Shown: piece by piece, positions 1 through 9,869 of the stretch
Layout of the letters: every line of letters starts with the position of its first letter
How positions within the stretch are numbered: position 1 is the first letter of the stretch
Assembly (NCBI GenBank): GCA_007570785.1
Contig: ML661900.1
Location: forward strand, 7,379,570-7,443,569
Source: Antilocapra americana
Lineage: Eukaryota > Chordata > Mammalia > Artiodactyla > Antilocapridae
Direction: 5' to 3'
Length of the DNA: 64,000 nt
Made by a program: the position numbers and the translations under genes
Notes under the pieces: model-generated
What the model saw: only the letters and a program-made list of their open reading frames with translations
What the model was told of the DNA's origin: nothing
Database searches by the model: none

Positions 1-980
1 TTTTCAAATCAACTGGAGAAAGGAGGCACAGGCAATACCCTGGTCCCAAATCCAAGTGGACACAGGCAGCTAAGGGAGCAGAGAGATGTGAATGATTCCT
101 TACATGGAGTAGAGGCCCCGGCATCAGTTCAGTTGGAGTAGATCACAAGGTGGCAAGGGGTGAATGTGGCTGGCAGGAGAGTGTGAAGGACACTCAGGTT
201 TCTTCTCCATTAACCTCATCATGCTTTCACAGAATAATGAGGGAAGGGCCCTTAAAAAGACTTTGTTGTGGTGGTGGAGGTAACAGGGAGAACAGCAGCT
301 TACGCAGGATAGGTATTTTAAGACTCCACCTAGACAATTTCCCTTATCTTCCCTATAAAGAAAGCCCTAATTTGTGGCATGAAGGTCAACAAACATTTTT
401 ACCCTTAGGACCTAGCTGAAAATTCATGGACTCTGGGAAAAGCAACAGGGAGACAAATATCTCTATCATTCATGAGGGACAGGAATATATGGAGGGCCCA
501 GGACTAAGTGGTGGGATTGGGGAAAAGAACTAAAATGGCATCAGGGACAGGTGCCTGCCTAAGAGTGGGGCTTAATCAGAACAGCAGAAAATACTCTCCA
601 CTCCCTCCGTACCATGGCTCACCCTTCCCTCTACCCCACTGATGAGCTTGCAGGAGCAGGTAACAGCCAGATACCACTGATGGACCTAAAAGAGATCCTG
701 TCTTGGAATAGTTGAAAGGAAAGACCAAAAAGGTAAAGTAGATACTGCTGTCAAATCAGCTTCTTGGCCTGCAAACACAGTCACTATAGGAATCTGATGC
801 CTGTGGTGCTCTAGGGAGAACTATAGCAATATAAGACCTTCAACCCAGACCAACTCCTAAAGGCAATACACTCAAATCTGCACACTAAGGTCCTATCAGA
901 GAGGAAGGCATGCTTATTTCTAGGCATAAACTATTTACGTCAATCTCCAGGGACTACATAAGACATCTGGCTTTCAAGAA
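1..980. other. Unassigned non-coding sequence
   Basis: I recognise no gene and no repeat family here. An 89-codon open frame (150-419, plus) has no recognisable domain, signal peptide or composition typical of coding DNA. It is treated as chance. L1-like sequence becomes recognisable only from about 980. Confidence 0.5.
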
Positions 981-1437
981 AATATGGCAGATAAAGTATA
1001 CAGAAAGGGAGTAAAGATACAGAAGTTATAAAGAACAATTAGACCTAATTCACATTTGTAGAAAACTCTACTGAATGGTAGCAGAATATATATTTTCACT
1101 AGAGCACTGGGAACAGTCTCCAAGATAGACCATATTGTGGCTGTAAAACAAACATCCACAAACTTACAATACTGGAAAAAAATGCCAAGTATATGCTTGA
1201 TTATAACAGAGTCAAACTAGAAATATAAATAGCAAAAAACTATCTGAAAAATCCCTGAATGTTTTTGAAAACAAACAACATACTTCTAATGCCCCCATAT
1301 GTTACTGAGGAAATTGCAATGGCAATTTAAAAATGTTTGACCTCGATGAAAATAAAAGTACCACATTTCAAAATTTGACGGATGCAATGTAGCAGTGCTT
1401 AGATAGAAATTGATAGCAATAAATTCTTCTCACTTGA
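980..1437 (+). mobile_element. Old L1 LINE, ORF2 endonuclease-side fragment
   Basis: On the plus strand the text follows the L1 ORF2 region downstream of the endonuclease. The landmark motifs are 'tctccaagatagaccatat' near 1120, 'aaacaacatacttctaat' near 1273 and 'gatgcaatgtagcagtgctt' near 1383. It breaks at about 1437 in the middle of a phrase that resumes at about 2786, so this piece and the L1 pieces at 2786-3051, 3384-3890 and 4376-4660 are read as one element. Many stops and indels show it is inactive. Left edge is approximate. Confidence 0.65.
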
Positions 1438-1520
1438 GCTTTAAGCAATATATAATTGGCATATAACACTGTGTATCTTTAAAGTGTACAACATAATGAT
1501 TATATATATAATATGGATAT
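1437..1520 (-). mobile_element. L1 3'UTR scrap, antisense
   Basis: The stretch 'taattggcatataacactg' followed by 'tttaaagtgtacaacata' resembles antisense L1 3'UTR of the middle-aged mammalian type. It sits exactly where the plus-strand L1 ORF2 is interrupted and runs into an AT-rich tract. It may be the 3' part of the same antisense element whose 5' end lies at 2785, with its body deleted. Confidence 0.45.
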
Positions 1521-1562
1521 ATTATATAATTACATATATAATATAATATGTAATATATATAT
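1498..1562. repeat. AT-rich low-complexity tract
   Basis: About 65 bases consist almost wholly of alternating A and T in tat/ata runs, with only three interrupting G or C bases. It is probably derived from the A-rich tail or AT-rich 3'UTR next to it. Confidence 0.8.
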
Positions 1563-1564
1563 TC

Positions 1565-2785
1565 CATGCTCTTCTGTTGGGTGAAGTCAATGGCCAGGTC
1601 AATGGCCCACTCCCAGAGTGGATGAGACTGGAGACTGCCTCATTGTCAGGCTGGGCTGCTGTCTAGTCTCCTTGGTCAGGTGAGGCCACAGGCTATTCAG
1701 AGTCCCAAGCCTCTGAGGCTGAGCCTAGCAGTATCACTTGCTAAGCTCTGATGCAGGATGGAGTTTCAGACTAGGTTCCAGAGCCGAGAGGTACCATAGG
1801 CTGGACTCCAAGGCTACTCGGGGTCACTGTTCAGATTCTCTGGTTATGTGGTGCCAGAGGCTATGTTCAATAGTTAACAGGGTTGCTGACTTGGCTTCTG
1901 GACACACAGGCCTTCAGATGTGCTCCATGGCTGCTAGACCATGCTTCCTGCTAGGGCAGGACTGGAAGCTATGCTCAGCATTGGAAAAGGACTACAAATT
2001 TGCCCACCTGACTGATTAGGGACCTAGAATGGGTTCCATGGCTGATATGGCCTACTGGCTAGGGATCTAAATCAAGTAGAACTGACAACTGAGCTTCTGG
2101 GCCAGATGGGGTCACTGACTTGACTCTGCAGATGAGTAGAGCTGCTGGCTGGGATCTCTGCTCAGGCACCACTGCAAGCAGAGATACAGTCAGCAAAGAC
2201 CCAAGCTCTGATAACGGTAACCTCTGCTTCTGTTCTAAGTCTCTCTCTGATCCCCAGTAGCCAAGCTCTGCAGGTTCCTCCAGTGGTTCCCAGGATGTGA
2301 GACCCAAATAAGCCTCCTGGGAAGTGTCCTACAACAAACACTGTTGCTGCTGCTGCTGCTAAGTCACTTCAGTCGTGTCCAACTCTGTGCGACCCCATAG
2401 ACGGCAGCCCACCAGGCTCCGCCATCCCTGGGATTCTCCAGGCAAGAACACTGGAGTGGGTTGCCATTGCCTTCTCCGGTCCTACAACACTAAGGAAGCT
2501 GAGTGTCCACCTTGGGCTCCTTTTTTCCCACTGGAGAAACTGTGGCTTGGAGGAGCCCCCTTGGAGCAATGGTGTGACAGCCTGGGGGAGGTGGTTTCTC
2601 TTACCCTTCTAACATAGCCTACTTTGGTCTGTGTTGTCTGGGAGGTATGTCAGCCTCATCTTTGGGTTCTGGGATTTTTTCAGTGGTGTCTGGTCTATGA
2701 CTAGTTGACAAGCGGTCTTTGTGTGAAGGGGACTGAGGTTAGGAATGGCCTATGTCACCATCTTGATGTTGTCACTTCTCTAGAT
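1565..2785 (-). mobile_element. L1-type 5'UTR region, antisense (SINE-interrupted)
   Basis: A GC-richer stretch contains recurrent 'tccatggctg' and 'gctgggct'-like words. It ends at 2757-2785 with 'ccatcttgatgttgtcac', which in reverse complement is the 'aagatgg' start typical of mammalian L1 5'UTRs. I therefore read it as the 5' end of an L1 on the minus strand, inserted into the plus-strand L1. A BOV-A SINE at 2337-2478 interrupts it. The 93-, 82- and 80-codon frames inside are not credible genes. Family assignment is tentative. Confidence 0.45.
2337..2478 (-). mobile_element. BOV-A SINE (3' unit) with (AGC)n tail
   Basis: In reverse complement it runs from 'ggagaaggcaatggcaaccc' through 'gcctggtgggctgcc' to 'gacacgactgaagtgactta' and a (AGC)5 tail, seen on the plus strand as gctgctgctgctgct at 2343-2360. 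The 11-bp repeat 'gtcctacaaca' at 2326-2336 and 2479-2489 flanks it as a perfect TSD. The body is one BovA-type unit without a tRNA head. The host is the antisense L1 5'UTR. Confidence 0.88.
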
Positions 2786-3051
2786 TTTTATATTGGAAAA
2801 AAACAAAGGTTTCAAATTAATAGTCTAAGCTTCTATCTCAAGAAATAAACAAAAGGAGAGCAGAGTAAATCCAAAGGAGGAAGAAAATAACAAACATAAG
2901 AGTGAAAATTATTTGTTAAAGAAAACTTATTATCATCTTCAGAAGACACAGAGTATTTGATAAGATTCAACATCAAAACTCATGATAAAAACTCAAAGAA
3001 AACTAGGAATAGAAGGGACTTTTCTTAATATGATAAAGTATACCTGTAAGG
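2786..3051 (+). mobile_element. Old L1 LINE, ORF2 fragment (continued)
   Basis: The ORF2 phrase that stopped at 1437 resumes with 'tcaaattaatagtctaagct'. It runs on to 'tttgataagattcaacatc' near 2957, which belongs to the reverse-transcriptase region. It is cut at 3051 by a BovB insertion. The stops and lost segments, including the part around 2920-2940, show a dead copy. Confidence 0.7.
3040..3051. repeat. Target-site duplication, left copy
   Basis: The 12-mer 'atacctgtaagg' is repeated perfectly at 3372-3383. The two copies bracket the BovB fragment. Confidence 0.9.
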
Positions 3052-3371
3052 AGATCCAACCAGTCCATCCTAAAGGAGATCAGTCCTGGGTGTTCACTGG
3101 AAGGACTGATGTTGAAGCTGAAACTCCAATACTTTGGCCACCTGATGTGAAGAGCTGACTCATTGGAAAAGACCCTGATGCTGGGAAAGACTGAGGGCAG
3201 GAGGAGAAGAAGATGACAGAGGACGAGATGGTTGGATGGCATCACTGACTCAACAGACATGGATTTGGGTGGACTCTGGGAGTTGGTGGTGGACAAGGAG
3301 CCCTGCCATGCTGTGTTTCCTGGGGTCACAAAGAGTTGGACACAACTGAGTGACTGAACTGAACTGAAATG
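3052..3371 (+). mobile_element. BovB LINE, 5'-truncated 3' end
   Basis: The sequence is 320 bp of BovB 3' terminus. It includes 'ggccacctgatgtgaagagc', 'gatggttggatggcatcact', 'gttggacacaactgagtgac' and the terminal tgaac repeat. In a functional copy this encodes the last part of the RT protein and the 3'UTR. A perfect 12-bp TSD (3040-3051 and 3372-3383) flanks it, so the insertion is clean and fairly young. It lies inside an L1 reverse-transcriptase segment on the same strand. Confidence 0.93.
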
Positions 3372-3383
3372 ATACCTGTAAGG

Positions 3384-3890
3384 CAGTTACAGATAACATC
3401 AGAATGAATAGTGAAAGACTGAAGGCACCATCTCCAACTGGAAACAAGACAGGAAATACTTTCTCAATGCTCCAATTCAACGTTCTACTGGGAAGTTCTA
3501 CCCAGTAAAAAAAACACAGTAAGAAGAAAGAAAAGGAAGGAAGACTAGACACTGTCTAATAAAGACTAGACACTGTCTTTATTCACAGATGAATTATGTA
3601 AAGAATTCCAAAGAACTTATAAAAATGTGCTCAAACAAGCAAGTGTGTAAACAAGATTTCAGGACACAAGACTGATATACAAAAATCAATATTATTCTAT
3701 AGATCAGCCATGAATGCCTGGAATTCAAACTTTTAAAAACTAATTTAAATAAAATACCCCAAGTGTTATCTATACATCCAACAATGTGTGTGCTGAATTT
3801 GTATATTGAAGATATAATACATTGATAAAAAGGGTTTTTTTCTGTCCATATAATACATTGATAAAAGGGTTTTTCCTGTCATTCTAAATT
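3384..3890 (+). mobile_element. Old L1 LINE, ORF2 reverse-transcriptase fragment (continued)
   Basis: L1 ORF2 text continues immediately after the right TSD copy with 'gaatagtgaaagactgaa', then 'tctttattcacagatgaatt' near 3576, then 'aaaatcaatattattctata' near 3683. The phrase near 3576 occupies the place of the FADD box of ORF2; here the frame is broken. The tail end contains a local tandem duplication at 3812-3880. Confidence 0.68.
3812..3880. repeat. Local tandem duplication (~35 bp x 2)
   Basis: The block starting 'atataatacattgataaaa' occurs at 3812-3847 and again at 3848-3880. The copies differ only in the lengths of the A and T runs and in a tt/c difference before 'ctgtc'. This is a head-to-tail slippage-type duplication inside L1-derived DNA. 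Confidence 0.85.
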
Positions 3891-3894
3891 TTAT

Positions 3895-4375
3895 TGACAT
3901 TTATTATTTTTTTAATTGCAGGATAATTGCCTTACAATATTGTGTTGGTTTCTGCCATATATCAACATGAATCAGCCATTGGTATACATATGCCCCCTCC
4001 CTCTTGAATCTCCCTTCCACCTCCCACTCCACCTCATGCCTCTAGGTTGTCACAGAGCACTGGTTTTGAGCTCCCTGAGTCACACAACAAATTTCCACTG
4101 GCTATATGTTTTACATATGGTAGTGTATATGTTTCCTTGCTACATTCGCCATTCTTCCCACCCTCTCCTTCCCCTGCTGTGTCTATAAGTCTGTTCTCTA
4201 TGTCTGCATCTTCATTACTGCCCTGCAGTTAGGTTCATTAGTACCATCCTTTTAGATTCCATATACATGAGCAAATATGTGATATATTTTTTTTCTTCTT
4301 CTGACTTGTTTCACTTTATATAATATGCTCTATGTTCATTCACCTTATTAAAACTGACTCAAATGCATTCACTAA
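3895..4375 (-). mobile_element. L1 3' end (ruminant type), antisense
   Basis: It starts with a T-rich run (3895-3916), the reverse complement of a poly(A) tail. Then come 'ttgcaggataattgccttac', 'gccccctccctcttgaatct' and 'ctgttctctatgtctgcatc', which are antisense 3'UTR and end of ORF2 of a ruminant L1. The old plus-strand L1 continues on the far side, so this is a nested insertion. I could not fix a TSD. Confidence 0.72.
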
Positions 4376-4660
4376 AAAGAACTTTTTAAATGCCTGTAGG
4401 TCAATGAAACAAATAGATAAACACAAATATAGTAAATTATAGTTATTGATTTTTGTCAAAAGCGCAAATGCAATTCAATGGAGAAAGACCAGTCTCTTCA
4501 AAAGCTATAGTGGGAAAAATTTGACATTTGTATGCAATACAAAAATTTCAACCTATATGAAAACTAACTTAAAGTGAACTATATACCTAGAGTTAATATG
4601 TAAAATCATCAAACTCCAAGAAAACAGTCTAGAAGAAAATCCTGAGTTACAAATGAATAA
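4376..4660 (+). mobile_element. Old L1 LINE, ORF2 C-terminal-side fragment
   Basis: 'caattcaatggagaaagacc' near 4471 and 'cttaaagtgaactatatacc' near 4570 match the downstream part of L1 ORF2. The orientation is the same as at 2786-3890. The match fades after about 4660. Confidence 0.6.
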
Positions 4661-5015
4661 AGAGGATGGGAAAGAAATGAATTCAGGTAAGTATGTTTGA
4701 TAAAAAGTGATTTGATTAGATTCTATAAGGCTATAGATAGAAATAATTTTATACTACCTTCACATTTTATTTGGTAAATATTTTTCTCCCAGAAGTATGG
4801 TTTATCAGTTCTTAAACTATACATATATTAAGCAAGTAATATGCCTTGATAATGAGAGCAAAGGTTCTTATCCTAGGAAAAAGAAGTTGTAGATAGGCAA
4901 AAAGGGGAGGCCCAAATGAATCAAGTAGTTGATTTTAGACTGAAGTCAGAGGTCTCAACATGAACTCATGATTGGCCCAACTAGATGCAACTTAAACAAA
5001 TAAATAATAAGAGTA
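4661..5015. other. Unassigned AT-rich sequence
   Basis: There is no clear gene or repeat signature. It may be diverged L1 linking the ORF2 pieces upstream to the L1 3' end downstream. Confidence 0.35.
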
Positions 5016-5415
5016 TTGCCAGGGGGGTGAGGGACGGATTGTTAGAGAGTTTGGATTGACATGTACACACTGCTAAATTTAAAATGGATCACCAACCAGT
5101 ACCTACTGTATAGCACAGAGAACTCTGTGCAATATAATTTAATAACACGATGTGAAAAGAATTTGAAAAAAATTAAATACATATATATGTATAACCGAAT
5201 CACTTTTCTGTACACCCGAAACTAACACAACATTGTTAATCAACTATTTTGTGGTTTAGTAGCTCAAGCTGTGTCCGACTCTTTGCGACCCATTGGACTA
5301 ACCTGTTGAGCATCTCTGCCATGGGATTTCCCAGACAGGAATACTGGAGTGGGCTGTCATTTCTTTATCCATAATGAACTATTCTCCAATATAAAATAAA
5401 GAGTTAAAGAAAAGA
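5016..5415 (+). mobile_element. L1 3'UTR end, SINE-interrupted
   Basis: Signature phrases of an L1 3' end are present: 'ctactgtatagcacagagaa' near 5103, 'gtataaccgaatcacttttc' near 5189 and 'gaaactaacacaacattgtt' near 5218. The last phrase, 'caactattctccaatataaa', is interrupted by a SINE and resumes at 5377. It could be the 3' end of the old L1 that begins at 980. Confidence 0.75.
5250..5376 (-). mobile_element. Bov-tA/BOV-A SINE fragment
   Basis: On the plus strand it reads 'gtgtccgactctttgcgacc' and 'aggaatactggagtgggctg', the antisense 3' part of a Bov-tA type SINE. The 8-bp repeat aactatt(t/c) at 5242-5249 and 5377-5384 flanks it, and the host L1 3' end resumes exactly there. The copy is diverged and lacks the tRNA-like head. 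Confidence 0.82.
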
Positions 5416-5798
5416 AAATGTAGCTTATTACTGGTACTCAGTGAATATTAAATTATAATCATATTGCTATGGATATTCAGGTTCTCTGACATGGTACAAC
5501 TTTCTATTTTGTTTTGAAGTGTGCAAGATCCTAGAAAAATGTTTTACAGAAGTAAAAATAGTAATAACAATGAATATTGCTATATAACCCCAAAGCATAA
5601 CATAGGTGTACATGAATCCAAAGAGATATACCAAGAAAGCTGAATACATAAATACATGGGGAGTTAGGGATACCACAGTAATAACTGCTGCAAGAAAGAT
5701 CCACCAAATGGCTCCTTAATACAGTGAGTGAGAATTTATACAGAAACACAATAACTACTTTACCCCAAATATTTGTTAATTATGAAGTGTATCTCTCC

Positions 5799-5910
5799 CT
5801 ACTGGAGTGGGTAGACTTTCCCTTCTCTGGGTTTTTCCCAACCCAGGACTCAAGCCCAGGTCTCCCACATTGCAGGTGGATTCTTTACCAGCTGAGCTAC
5901 CTGTGAAGCT
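5799..5910 (-). mobile_element. Bov-tA SINE, head half only (3'-truncated)
   Basis: In reverse complement it begins 'agcttcacaggtagctcagc', then 'ggtaaagaatccacctgcaa', and ends just after 'cccactccagta'. It therefore keeps the tRNA-like head and loses the 3' half. The 10-bp repeat 'gtatctctcc' at 5789-5798 and 5911-5920 flanks it as a TSD. LINE-driven insertions usually lose the 5' side, so a 3'-truncated copy with a TSD is unusual. Confidence 0.85.
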
Positions 5911-5989
5911 GTATCTCTCCATAATACTTATTAACTATAAATGGAACAATAGTAATTACTGTAAATAGTAATTTTACAGTGAAAAAATC

Positions 5990-6450
5990 TGGCAGACCCC
6001 ACCTTATCTAAGTGATCAAAGTTAATGTTACTGGAAATATATATTGATATCATCTACTCCTGAGAGGTACAAAGTACCTGTTATCCTTCCCAATATTACA
6101 GAGATTCAATCTAATAAAGAGAAAACACCAGGTCAGGAAAGACAAGAAAAGCCTGATGAATCGTCACAAATTAGAAGAGACCAAGGACACATGGCAACTA
6201 AATTAAATGTGAGATCTTGGATTGGATCCTGGAACAAAAAAAGGACATTTATGGAAAATTGGTGGAATGTGACTAAAGTCTCTAGTTTAATTTATAGTAC
6301 TGTGTCAGTGTTAATTTCTTACCTTTGATAATTATTCTATGGTTAGATAAGTGTAAGAGGATGGGTAAAGGGCATCCTGGGTAGTCGTCTACTACTTTGC
6401 TTTTGCAAATTTTCTTTAAGTCTAAAATTAGATCTAAATTAAACATTTAA
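5990..6450 (+). mobile_element. Ancient L1-type (L1M) 3' end
   Basis: The core 'gatcttggattggatcctgg' (6213-6232), then 'aaaaaggacatttatggaaa' and later 'gtctaaaattagatctaaat', match a very old mammalian interspersed repeat that I associate with L1M 3' ends. A 94-codon open frame (6044-6328) falls within it and has no known domain. Family name is uncertain. Confidence 0.5.
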
Positions 6451-8180
6451 AAAATGACCAAAAAGCTGTCTATACTTTAATAAGAGAGGCCATTAAACAT
6501 ATACAACATAAAAGTTTTCAAAGCTTTTCATGAATTTGCTTAGCATTCTACATCTTACACTTCAAAAATCAAGGGGCTTATTATTTCCACTCTTTAAAAA
6601 TGATGAAACAAAAAAAAAATGAAGGTTTTAAACTGTGATTTATAAGCTCTTCTCTTCAAGTAACAGATTGCGGGTGGGGAGAGTTTTTATTCCCTCCAAA
6701 TGAAAAGCCAAATTAGATATAATCATCACTAGAATTTATCTGTTTAATTTCCACAGTACTAGAGGCATCTTTTGATACTGAGCAGAATTTAGAACAGATA
6801 AATGTAACATATGGAACTGGATCTTGCATAGAACTCCAGAAGCACATCTGTAGTTAGTATTGTTTTTCTACTTCCCATCAACTTGTACTTTAGCACTGTC
6901 ATCCCTTATTTCTCTTTGATCTACCCAAATGCTCGCTGTGGATATAAGTTAAAATTAATATATTATTAAAAACAAATTATACCACTAAAAATTATCTTGA
7001 TGGCACTCACATTAAATTGGATGAGAGATCTACTAGACAGTTAAGTCATCAGCCACCTCATTTTATTTGGGCTTTGTTAACTGCTGGAAATCCTCATCTC
7101 AAAAGTATTCGGAGGTTCTCCAGTTTCTCCATTTTAAATTTTTTTTTTAAAATGTATTTTCCATTGTTTAATCTTAAAAACTAGCAACTGGAACAAATGA
7201 CATTGCTGACTTTAACATCTCCTTAAATAATATTAAATCTCTGATATTTAGTGTTTGAAAAACATAGGACTGGTGATTAACTGGGGAGTCAATCATTTTG
7301 AGCTCTTTCACTTGCTTATACAGAACAAAATAGAAGAAATGAAACAGGAAATTTTGCATCATTTCAGATACTTTCAGCTGCAGGTTACAAGATGTTCCTA
7401 GGCAGGGTGGCTCTAGAGTTTGTTATTCACCCAATTAATGAAGACTGAGAAAATCCAGCTTCTTAATATATTTTTGTTGCCATATTTTCTTACAGAAATT
7501 CCAGCTATAATGAAGTCCAAAGAAAGAGTCTGTTTCTCTGTGCCACTTTTCAAAAGAAAAGAAATCTCTTCAGGAGTTTTTTGCCACCCAGTTGACAGTC
7601 TTTCATGTCTTGTTGGCCAGAATTATGTCACTTTTCCATCCCTAAACCAATTACTGGCAGTAAACCAATATTCTAATCTAGGATTGACTCCTGAAATGAG
7701 AATACACTTTCCCTGAAAGCTGAATACTTAGATAATGCTAGTTTGTGTTGACAAGGAAGACTGAGTTAATGAGTATTGAGTGGGCAGCCTACCGTGTCTA
7801 CTAAAAATGTCTCCTGGAAGAATTTAAGTTGACCAAATTGCACAGAGAAGGAGAGTGCATAAATAATAGGAAATGCTTAATTCAGTGTTATGAGAGCTAT
7901 GAGAGGCACATGACCAAGACTCCATGAGTGCACTCCAACGAGGAAGAGTGGCCATTTATGTCACCGGAGACGGTTTCTTGGAAAAGGTAATGTGTGGACT
8001 GGATGAGGCCGGAGGAACACAAGGTTGGATGGGGTATGGAATGGCAACAGTAAAGACAGATGAGATCCAAAGGGGTTTCCTACTCTAAACCTAGTGTGTG
8101 GGCCACCCTCGAATAAATTGAAAGCAGTTGAAGGACTTTAAACATTTAAGGAACATTATGAGATTTGCTTTTAAGGAAGA
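6451..8180. other. Mostly unassigned sequence
   Basis: I see no credible gene. The 98-codon frame at 7420-7716 shows no domain, and its flanks do not look like clear splice sites. A small ancient-repeat match (gtttcttggaaaaggtaatg near 7970) may be a LINE relic but is too diverged to name. Confidence 0.4.
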
Positions 8181-8269
8181 TTGCATTGTACAGCAGGGAC
8201 AGACATTTTACATTCTTTATTAGCTGACCTTATTTATCACTTAGCATTCCTGTTCTGCTATGATTCAGT

Positions 8270-8390
8270 TTTCGTGTGTGAGAGAAAGAGAATCTCATCT
8301 AAACTTCGTCATAAATGCTAGAAGGCAGAAATGAATGCCTGGTTGCTTCTCAATACACAGAACAGTGACTAGCATCTAGAAACCACCTGC
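8270..8390 (+). mobile_element. L2 LINE 3' end, diverged
   Basis: 'atgctagaaggcagaaatga' followed by 'acacagaacagtgactagca' follows the L2 3' terminal pattern: a 'gtaagctccatgagggcag'-like stretch, then 'cctagaacagtgcctggca'. It is ancient and strongly diverged. Confidence 0.45.
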
Positions 8391-9122
8391 TTTGGTGCTG
8401 ATTGTCAACTGCTTCTGTCACACTCCACTGACAAAACTGCATAGCCATAGCTCCGGATGTCAAGGAAGTATGTAGAGAAAGGGTAGGGATGGACTCCGTT
8501 AGATTACAGTGCGCACGGCAGTTTCCTCATCAGTAACACAGATGACTATCATCTTTCTCTTTTTGGAATTTTAAGGATTAAATATATTTCAGGCAGAACA
8601 TCTGCACCCTGGGGGCTGGAGGAATAAAATGTTATCTTGTTTATTTATTTTTCTCTCCCTCTATGGAACATAATAAAAAGAAAAGTTTTTGCTCATCTAG
8701 CACATCAAACTATCCAAGGAAAACACTCAGTAAGATACTAGAATAAATAAATGAATGACAGTCTGCAAAAATGACTTTCCATATGATAGTTAAAGATAAT
8801 GGCACACTGAAGAGAGCCTTGGGCAGAAAGACAGTGATCTTAGGCCTTCAATTTGGTAAGCTTAGATGAAATACAATTTTTAAAGGGCGTTTTATTTTCA
8901 TTTATTTAGGCAGGACAGAGCCACAGGTGTCTACATTACATCCAAACTACTTCTGAATATTGATTGAATTCTTCTCCCTTACTCCCATGCTTTCCACACA
9001 TCTTCCTCCCTCACCTTTTTGCAGGAATCTTCAGGACCAGAGCCTGAGCTGCTCGCTGAGCTTTCTATTGCCTGGTCTACCTATAAGCATAGGAAGTTAG
9101 AAGAATGCCCCATAGACCAGAG

Positions 9123-9274
9123 TAGTGGTGCTTAATCCTGGATGCACCTGGTGAGAATTACCTGGTGAGCCTTTTAACCAAAGATGTCAAGTCCCACTTA
9201 ATACTAGAATCTCTGGGAGGCAGACCTCTGATAAGATTTTCATGTGATTTTTGTGAGCATTAAGTGTTGAGAAT
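9123..9274 (+). mobile_element. MER5-type hAT-Charlie DNA transposon relic
   Basis: The sequence runs from 'agtggtgcttaatcctggat' through 'gagaattacctggtgagcct' and 'tctctgggaggcagacctct' to 'tgttgagaatcac'. This is the layout of MER5A-like non-autonomous hAT elements with end motifs 'cagtggttctcaa' and 'ttgagaaccactg'. A Bov-tA SINE sits just inside or beside its 3' edge. Confidence 0.65.
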
Positions 9275-9284
9275 CACAGATATA

Positions 9285-9509
9285 CGTACTAAGTTGCTTC
9301 AGTCGTGTCCAACTCTTTGCGACCCTATAGACCATAGTCTGCCATGCTCCTCTGTCCATGGGATTTCCCAGGCAAGAATACTTGAGTGGGTTGCCATGCT
9401 CTCCTCAAGGGAATCTTCCTGACCCAGGGATTGAACCTGGGTCTCCTGTGTCTCCTGCACTAGCAGGCAGGTTCTTTACCACTAGCAGAACCCTGGGAAG
9501 CCCCCCAAC
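9285..9509 (-). mobile_element. Bov-tA SINE, near full length
   Basis: This is an antisense Bov-tA, seen on the plus strand as 'cttcagtcgtgtccaactct', 'gggattgaacctgggtctcc' and 'ggttctttaccactagcaga', ending near 'gggaagcccc'. The 10-bp TSD 'cacagatata' lies at 9275-9284 and 9510-9519. Both the BovA part and the tRNA-Glu-like head are present. An extra 'tgtctcctgcactagcaggc' insertion-like variant lies in the head. Confidence 0.92.
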
Positions 9510-9869
9510 CACAGATATAGTACTTTCCAAAGTGTTTTGGTCCATCTATGAGTTCAATTGTGGAGAAAAATCCCTGTAACATGCCTATCAGTATTCTATT
9601 CAACACTCTCACTGGCAATTTGAAAGATGCTGAAGGCATAATAAATTCACCAATGGCAGCAGAAAAGACCTAGTGTATCAAAGACAAATATAAGGTTTTA
9701 AAAAAATTACACCATTGCTTAATTAGCATTTCATATAAAATGGAACCAAGGATCTAGTTGCTAACACATTAATGTGACCCAACAATATAACAAAGGCTAT
9801 CAACAAAGTGCTATCTTCAGATACATGAATCAATGTGGTACATCTTTCTGTTTGCCTGCTCAAGATTGG

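Noticed and set aside
3003..3552. Overlapping 108- and 100-codon minus-strand frames
   Set aside because: Both are antisense readings of the BovB 3' end and the host L1.
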